A stretch of 9,126 bases of DNA, taken from an uncultured Planctomycetaceae bacterium. GTDB lineage: Bacteria > Planctomycetota > Planctomycetia > Pirellulales > JACPPG01. The translations under genes and the position numbers were made by a program. Location of the stretch: assembly GCA_945957305.1 (NCBI GenBank), contig CAMFLN010000070.1, positions 1-9,126 on the forward strand, in the 5' to 3' direction. Shown piece by piece: positions 6,141 to 9,126 of this stretch (the stretch's first letter is position 1; each line of letters starts with the position of its first letter). A model generated the notes under the pieces. That model did no database searches, was not told where the DNA came from, and saw only the letters and a list, made by a program, of their open reading frames with translations.

Positions 6141-6195
6141 ACTCTCGCGCGGCGCAAATATTGGGATAGAGAGGGCGCGCGCCGACGAGTACTGA
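3865..6195 (+). CDS. Primase-polymerase-like replication protein (archaeo-eukaryotic primase superfamily)
   Basis: The open frame encodes 776 residues; the conserved part is about residues 45-595. AAGG 7 nt upstream supports ATG 3865; M40 (3982) is an alternative because residues 1-45 are low-complexity. Primase motifs appear in order: LCLDVDPD (Asp125, Asp127, metal-binding pair), SPSGGRHYYAFF (Ser201, His205, motif II) and QIELFP (Glu236) followed by LRLPFG. Next come a Thr/Pro/His-rich linker (300-360), a helical PriCT-like region (about 370-445, GTRTEVLKHLAAHLIFIKG) and a winged-helix-like region (about 475-580). There is no helicase domain. The likely role is priming or initiating replication of the element. 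Beyond residue about 600 the frame runs out of phase across the ribbon-helix-helix gene and loses its C-ending codon habit. The true stop is therefore uncertain: the last 150 or so residues may be spurious, or a frameshift lies near 5.7 kb. Confidence 0.8.
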   Translation: MAPSTLAPNRQATTATHQHHTSPRRRDGTPKRRTSWNEKMRTLDTTAPAELTERRLAQFQRLFAFRRSGGIVTRAGQGPRAWTKLKGTIGLDHIARHLLADRIPNLAPQWVGARSLETSLYLCLDVDPDRTPEQHLDDNYNLAHADDNDRQSLLATLLAKQRGQPTRPTFEARCQTVEAVLRRLGINPANPRQVLTQRSPSGGRHYYAFFDQPYDLYQYKAVLESAGLRFAKGQIELFPATNAGLRLPFGHLPDHHRDPREWIKFVDSYYYNRIKKHTLAELYEHLESWQAIQRAIAQRKPTETANHHPSPTTTTPTHSHGTPRRRQPTNTTITTSTGIPWTPTNGAAANDSQPTPLKPKTTADAQQLFGEGIQQPGTRTEVLKHLAAHLIFIKGQSADASTKTLTTWAMNPRHQSKDIQADLAHGTDVVPRHIQRLCQWYANHRDPTRHPAQTNGPTSPVTNTNSEANTTRYAPAELAALQPHLELLPPDERHHTAIFYLHFLAYAKQHGQPAPNGTGWDAAPAVNAVLRRWPGCHHLNYKRRIEAAKATGLLRLIKDKWQNPHGKGRARTYRIAVPITPSTEWVLNYDEALAQLTSPSFGATGEETAPQHRSEPNRPALDQKEPTNAPHQHTSATEPADQHDRNEQPNKQPHQRTHPPAVHPARTRVDLAQAPRQCQPQPTPARRLRRQAAAGLRTRPTIVLAKRKPNARTRSISRRGSPRTSLRNTTHNTWVPIPSARSPRRPKPHTCRPRSPPDRLSRGANIGIERARADEY
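5747..5971 (+). CDS. Small ribbon-helix-helix DNA-binding protein
   Basis: The product is 74 residues. The frame opens at 5669, but ATG 5747 is chosen for its strong ribosome site AGAAGGA at 5732-5738, 8 nt upstream. Residues 1-32 are Thr/Asn/Pro-rich and probably disordered. Residues 33-68 fit a ribbon-helix-helix fold: strand PLYIRHVP, helix ESIWLKLHDNANRS, then helix LGAYVVKLLQDC. Family members of this type (Arc, FitA and plasmid copy-control proteins) bind DNA as dimers and often repress their own operon. The codons end in C or G, as in the primase-like gene, which shows that this frame is translated. The gene lies wholly within the open frame of the primase-like gene in another phase. 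It could regulate replication or serve as an antitoxin-like repressor, but no toxin partner is visible. Confidence 0.74.
   Translation: MHHTSTRAQPNPPINTTATNNPTNSPTSEHTRPLYIRHVPESIWLKLHDNANRSRLRLGAYVVKLLQDCEPVQP
5972..6146. other. Non-coding gap after the ribbon-helix-helix gene
   Basis: About 175 bases with the same A+C skew as the block to the left and no credible gene, despite two formally open frames. It leads into the GC-rich core of the repeat at 6147 and an AT-rich AAATATT at 6156-6162. No terminator was found. Confidence 0.4.
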
Positions 6196-6220
6196 AGTCC
6201 AATGGACCTTACCAGCACCA
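6147..6220 (+). repeat. Direct repeat, copy 1 (GC core, 10-base spacer, 55-base identical part)
   Basis: GCGCGGCGC at 6147-6155 is followed by a 10-base unique spacer and then by 55 bases (6166-6220) identical to 9072-9126. The shared part starts ATAGAGAGGGCGCGCGCC, including the 10-bp palindrome GGCGCGCGCC, and contains the dyad GTCCA-A-TGGAC. Copy 1 lies exactly where the A+C-rich block ends and ordinary composition begins, so it looks like a junction between modules. Confidence 0.9.
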
Positions 6221-6237
6221 ACCGTCAGCGTCAGTGC

Positions 6238-6251
6238 GACGAGCACTCGTC
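6238..6251. promoter_or_regulatory. Inverted repeat upstream of the 152-residue gene (candidate operator)
   Basis: GACGAG and CTCGTC are separated by two bases, a compact dyad typical in size of small-repressor operators. It is 85 bases before the ATG at 6336. A short direct repeat (GGTGCA twice) follows near 6284-6295. No clear -10/-35 pair was seen. Confidence 0.3.
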
Positions 6252-6335
6252 ATACCGCCACCCGGCATAAGACGCCGACCAGGTGCAGGTGCATGTCAAC
6301 TGTTCCGTTCTACCTGTCTATCTTGGAGAAATGTC

Positions 6336-6794
6336 ATGAGTAAGAAGCGTGCCCCCACCAAAAGCAAATGTCCTGCCCGCTCCACCACACTCTTAGACAG
6401 CGACCAGTTCGCCGCCTTAGACCGACTGAACGATGAGTTGCACTACACTGACTCTGTCTGTTCTTCCGACACGATACCAAACATGTGCGAGTACCACGTT
6501 CTAGAAGTATTGGCCGAGCTATGCCTCGAAAGGCTGCTGGCCCAAGTGCGCTCAGACAACGACGAGTGGAACAATGCGGTGCTGCGCAATGAAATAAACG
6601 CAATGACATCCATCCTCCGTCACGCGACCTGGGTCGTATTTGAGGAACAGGTGCCCTTAGCTGCCTATGTGTCCAAGAGAAACGAATGGAAAGAGTTCTT
6701 TGCCAAGGTCCTCGACGACGCGTCGACCGCGGTGCCGCTGTGGCTGTCGATGCTCACTGTGATTGTGTACTGCAACTTTAGACGAGCACAGTGA
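6336..6794 (+). CDS. Hypothetical protein, 152 residues
   Basis: The start is fixed by GGAG at 6325-6328, 7 nt upstream; the same frame is open for another 1.7 kb upstream only because stops are rare in the A+C-rich block. The family is not recognised. Residues 1-20 are basic (MSKKRAPTKSK) and the rest is predicted mostly helical. No signal peptide or catalytic motif is visible. The C-terminal part, VPLWLSMLTVIVYC at 133-146, resembles VPTWAVATVIMVAC at 134-147 of the neighbouring 382-residue protein, and both have a similar helical layout before it (YHVLEVLAELCLERLLAQV here). I read this as possible distant paralogy. With no secretion signal and no enzyme motif it looks like a cytosolic accessory protein. 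Codon use is unlike the primase block. Confidence 0.72.
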   Translation: MSKKRAPTKSKCPARSTTLLDSDQFAALDRLNDELHYTDSVCSSDTIPNMCEYHVLEVLAELCLERLLAQVRSDNDEWNNAVLRNEINAMTSILRHATWVVFEEQVPLAAYVSKRNEWKEFFAKVLDDASTAVPLWLSMLTVIVYCNFRRAQ

Positions 6795-7080
6795 CGTGAT
6801 TCGTGTGGTTTCTGCGCTCCGTGCGGCCAATCAGTTCCCGCCACGGTGCGAGAGCGCGTTCGTCAACCCCGTGACCGACGACCCGGCCGCGCAGCTCACC
6901 CGGCGACGGATGTGGGATCACATGTAGGCGCGAGATCGACCATTACCTGTTCAAGGGTGCGCTCGTTCTCCGCACTTTTCACTGGAGCACGGGCGCGGCG
7001 CCGCCACCTAGAGAGAGTCGAAAAGGATGAGTAACGGAATGCAAATGTCCGCGCAACGACCTTTTATAGGGAGCCTGCGT
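6795..7080. other. Non-coding gap with degenerate repeat core
   Basis: About 285 bases without a credible gene; a 62-residue open frame here has no ribosome site. It contains the third GC core with TAGAGAGAG (6993-7017). An ATG at 7027 opens the next frame but abuts AAAAGG with no room for ribosome spacing, so the leader of the next gene probably extends to 7080. Confidence 0.45.
6993..7017 (+). repeat. Degenerate third copy of the repeat core
   Basis: GCGCGGCGC at 6993-7001, a 7-base spacer, then TAGAGAGAG at 7009-7017. The order and sequence match the starts of the copies at 6147 and 9053, but the spacer is shorter and the downstream 40 or so bases are not conserved. It precedes the 382-residue gene, as copy 1 precedes the 152-residue gene. 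Confidence 0.5.
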
Positions 7081-8229
7081 ATGAGCGATGTTTCGACAAT
7101 ACGATTTCACTTTGAGGATTGGGCAGGTCTGCAGCGCGCTTTCGACCTGCTTCTAGAGGTACGAATACAACTCAGCAAGTACGGTAGCCTCGACTTTGAT
7201 GCGCTCGTGGAGGTCGGCGGCGACTACGGCGTCCATGCCCTTCTTAAAAAACTGTCCCAAATGGTTCGCGAACACCTCGAAGCGGCCATTAATACCGCCG
7301 ATCCGGATTTGGTCTGCGTTTACGGGGACCAGTGCGATCGACTACGGGACCTGGAAGACTACATGTCCGACCACGCAATCGCAGAGATCCCAAGGCACGG
7401 CGTGGGTGGCCGGGCTGTCGCCTCAATGGACGCCTGCTTGAAAGGACTCGGTGAGACGTTAGATAGATTCAAGGAATCCGTGCCCACATGGGCGGTGGCC
7501 ACCGTCATTATGGTGGCGTGCCGCGAGCGCGCCGACGATCCTACCGGAGAAGGAATCTATCCCACCGGTCCGGAGGAAGACGCCGAAGCTACGCGAAAAG
7601 AAACGGAGCGCCGCAACCGTTCGGACCGCGCTGCCGACCAACCCGAGCTTGCAAGGCTTGACGGTCCGCCATGTCGACCGGTGTCCGACAAGTGCGGTGC
7701 TGCGTGCCAGATGTCGAGCGCCGGCGTTACCAATAGTTCTGATACGAGTTCCGTTTCGGTCTCCCCGCCAGCGTTGACAAGCTGGACCGAGCTAAGCGCC
7801 GCTCTGCTTGATTTCCTGGATGTACGCTCGCATCTGTCACCGTACAACTTCGGTGCGTTCGAAGAGATAGCAGCGCAGGGTGACCCCTACGTCTTCATGC
7901 TCATCGCGCGACTCTGCCGCGTGGGGCATCAACGACTTGAGCAACGTCGCGATGTGGTCGATCAAGAAATGCGCGCCGTGTACGAGCACCTTGGCAAAGA
8001 ACTGCGAAGGGCGGAGCACGATGCAAGGGCTATTGCTGCAAGAGCTGCTCCACCAAACCCCGAGGAACATCGCAAGACACTGAGAGACCTTGAGGGTGCG
8101 ATGGAACGGGTCGCCACAACCAACTATCCCGGAGGGGCCTCGGTCTCGCCTTGGATGGACGCTTGGATCCTGCTGTACGTGGTGGACGAGCACATCCAAT
8201 GGAGCCTGAGCAAAAGCCCAACTCTATAG
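7081..8229 (+). CDS. Hypothetical protein with an internally duplicated helical domain, 382 residues
   Basis: ATG 7081 is chosen because AGGGAG lies 7 nt upstream (7068-7073); the in-frame ATG at 7027 would add 18 residues without a properly spaced site. The family is not recognised. The protein is two related halves joined by a charged, Ser/Thr-rich linker (about 150-233). Half 1 begins WAGLQRAFDLLLEVRIQLSKY (14-34) and half 2 WTELSAALLDFLDVRSHLSPY (235-255), sharing W-x2-L and L-x-V-R-x2-L-S-x-Y. Each continues with an acidic loop, then a helix of similar form (YGVHALLKKLSQMVREHLE; PYVFMLIARLCRVGHQRLE), and ends with Pro-x-Trp or Pro-Trp before a hydrophobic helix. No catalytic or membrane segment is evident. 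It lies in the repeat-bounded segment with two other unknown genes. A scaffold, inhibitor or immunity-like role is possible but unsupported. Confidence 0.78.
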   Translation: MSDVSTIRFHFEDWAGLQRAFDLLLEVRIQLSKYGSLDFDALVEVGGDYGVHALLKKLSQMVREHLEAAINTADPDLVCVYGDQCDRLRDLEDYMSDHAIAEIPRHGVGGRAVASMDACLKGLGETLDRFKESVPTWAVATVIMVACRERADDPTGEGIYPTGPEEDAEATRKETERRNRSDRAADQPELARLDGPPCRPVSDKCGAACQMSSAGVTNSSDTSSVSVSPPALTSWTELSAALLDFLDVRSHLSPYNFGAFEEIAAQGDPYVFMLIARLCRVGHQRLEQRRDVVDQEMRAVYEHLGKELRRAEHDARAIAARAAPPNPEEHRKTLRDLEGAMERVATTNYPGGASVSPWMDAWILLYVVDEHIQWSLSKSPTL

Positions 8230-8338
8230 CCCGACAGTGCGGACCGAATCCCATCCCGGACCGTGTTTCAGTGCGCCGGTCATGGGGAATACCTTCCAGC
8301 TTCTTCACCACGTTTCACAACCCATGGAGAACACTTCG

Positions 8339-8827
8339 ATGGCATGGCCCCTATACAACTTTTTGAGAAAGGTAAACTTCCCCGCCGATTTCAATTTCAA
8401 TCCCGCTGTTCTCAGTGTCAGGCTGAGCGACTGCCCGGACGACATTGTCAAGATTGAAATCGACGAGCCCTATTGGGGAGACGTCGAGATCGCACTCCTG
8501 ATGCCACCAAACACCGAAACCTTACGCGAGGCGATCCGGGATTTGGGGTTCCGGTCATGGGCGGAAGCATCACGACCGGACATGTACACCCAACTCATTG
8601 TGACGGACGACCCTGGGTGGATTAAGGATTTGGCTGACGTGCTCAGGGGCTACATCCAGACTGCCTCGGAACGCGGTGACCACCAACGTCCCGACGTCGA
8701 CGATGTGGCGCTGCTCGACAGGCTGGCATACGTCCTGCAGATATTCGACGTCTGCGTGAAAGCCGATTCTGAATTCCAAGGCCCGATCTTTCAGGACGGA
8801 ACGGTTGCTGCCGCTACTGCCGAATAA
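8339..8827 (+). CDS. Hypothetical protein, 162 residues
   Basis: The frame is open from 8237, but ATG 8339 has GGAGA at 8326-8330, 8 nt upstream, and the upstream residues look non-coding. An ATG at 8324 is a weaker alternative. The family is not recognised. The protein is acidic. Residues 20-55 alternate in a beta-like pattern (VLSVRLSDCPDDIVKIEID, then YWGDVEIALLMPP), followed by helices at about 59-75 and 92-110 and a final helical stretch at 122-143 (ALLDRLAYVLQIFDVCVKA). There is no signal peptide or membrane segment. It follows the 382-residue gene by 109 bases on the same strand and is probably co-transcribed. Its size and acidity are similar to small immunity or anti-defence proteins, but that is only a resemblance. 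Confidence 0.72.
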   Translation: MAWPLYNFLRKVNFPADFNFNPAVLSVRLSDCPDDIVKIEIDEPYWGDVEIALLMPPNTETLREAIRDLGFRSWAEASRPDMYTQLIVTDDPGWIKDLADVLRGYIQTASERGDHQRPDVDDVALLDRLAYVLQIFDVCVKADSEFQGPIFQDGTVAAATAE

Positions 8828-8857
8828 GTACCTACGTCGCCCCCCGTACGAGCGGAC

Positions 8858-9070
8858 ATGGAGACGACGGCACCGGCTGATCAACTGATTTTCGACGTTT
8901 TCGATCATTCTGGCAATGGAGGACTACCTAAATTGCACCATGTACTTGCGGCTCCAAGCTCCCGCCTCGTGCCAGATCACCGCAGCGATCCTTCGCGACC
9001 GCGCGCCGCCGATCCGAAGGCTCCGCAATCCACACCATTAACGTCTGCAAAGGCGCGGCGCGCCCGATGA
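8858..9070 (+). CDS. Doubtful small reading frame ending at the second repeat
   Basis: A 70-residue frame with no properly spaced ribosome site. The first 30 residues look protein-like (ADQLIFDVFDHSGNGGLPK) but the rest is Arg/Pro/Ser-rich, as GC-rich non-coding DNA often translates. Its last codons lie inside the GC core of repeat copy 2 and its stop is one base before the 55-base identity. It may be a gene remnant or chance. Confidence 0.18.
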   Translation: METTAPADQLIFDVFDHSGNGGLPKLHHVLAAPSSRLVPDHRSDPSRPRAADPKAPQSTPLTSAKARRAR

Positions 9071-9126
9071 AATAGAGAGGGCGCGCGCCGACGAGTACTG
9101 AAGTCCAATGGACCTTACCAGCACCA
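9053..9126 (+). repeat. Direct repeat, copy 2, ending at the contig end
   Basis: GCGCGGCGC at 9053-9061, a 10-base spacer unlike that of copy 1, and the 55 bases 9072-9126 identical to 6166-6220. Equal spacer length with different spacer sequence shows a homology longer than the 55-base identity. The contig stops at the final matched base, so the true right end of this copy is unknown. Confidence 0.9.

Larger units (their letters stand above)
6166..9071 (+). repeat. Putative 2,906-base repeat unit or cassette
   Basis: This is the distance from the start of one 55-base copy to the start of the next. Because the contig ends precisely at the end of the second copy, the assembly graph probably had a loop here. 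The unit contains the 152-, 382- and 162-residue genes and no mobility gene. It may be tandemly repeated, may exist as a circle, or may be a single-copy segment between dispersed repeats; the sequence alone does not decide. Confidence 0.4.

Noticed and set aside
4647..6335. Very long second plus-strand open frame (about 560 codons upstream of the 152-residue gene)
   Set aside because: It overlaps the primase-like gene in another phase and translates to Arg/Pro/His/Thr-rich sequence with no motif. Stops are rare because T is nearly absent from this strand. Only the last part, from 6336 with its own ribosome site, is kept as a gene.
6147..9126. CRISPR array or integron attC cassette array
   Set aside because: The repeats are far apart, there are no short regular spacers, and the repeat lacks the attC core and bulged-stem layout. 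No cas or integron integrase gene is present.
9072..9126. Terminal repeat showing that the whole contig is a complete circle
   Set aside because: The end matches position 6166, not the start of the contig, and the start is adapter followed by a host-like gene. At most the last 2.9 kb could be circular.

Overview
The window looks like a metagenomic contig from a planctomycete-like bacterium that crosses the edge of an integrated mobile element. The host call rests on a partial gene at the left end whose product has the form typical of the DUF1559 prepilin-like proteins that are very numerous in Planctomycetes. Bases 1-16 are a Tn5/Nextera adapter remnant, so the first genomic base is about 17.

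Layout. (1) 17-377: host flank with the 5' end of a pseudopilin gene on the minus strand. (2) 378-420: the 3' part only of a CAU-anticodon tRNA gene on the minus strand, as expected at the far attachment junction of an element integrated into a tRNA gene. (3) 421-801: non-coding element end with a short direct repeat and several hairpins. (4) 802-3525: three plus-strand genes, namely an OmpR-like winged-helix protein, a second protein whose C-terminus resembles the DNA-binding tail of mobile-element primases, and a DnaX-like clamp-loader ATPase with an intact zinc module. (5) About 3700-6140: a block extremely rich in A+C on the plus strand, holding a primase-polymerase-like replication protein and a small ribbon-helix-helix protein. 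(6) 6147-9126: a segment of ordinary composition bounded by two copies of a repeat. It carries three genes of unknown function, one of which (382 residues) is an internal duplication of one domain.

How the parts may work together (inference). The primase-like protein, the DnaX-like ATPase and the two winged-helix proteins form a plausible self-contained replication and control module for an integrative element or phage satellite. The ribbon-helix-helix protein may regulate that module. No integrase, relaxase, capsid or terminase gene is in the window; the rest of the element would lie beyond the right end.

Assembly caution. The last 55 bases exactly repeat 6166-6220 and the contig stops at the end of that match. 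This is what a de Bruijn assembler with k=55 produces when a path runs back into itself. The 2,906-base stretch 6166-9071 may therefore be a tandem repeat unit, a circular form, or an unresolved dispersed repeat. A partly conserved sequence upstream of both copies, and a third degenerate copy inside, show that the repeat is biological and not only a graph artefact.
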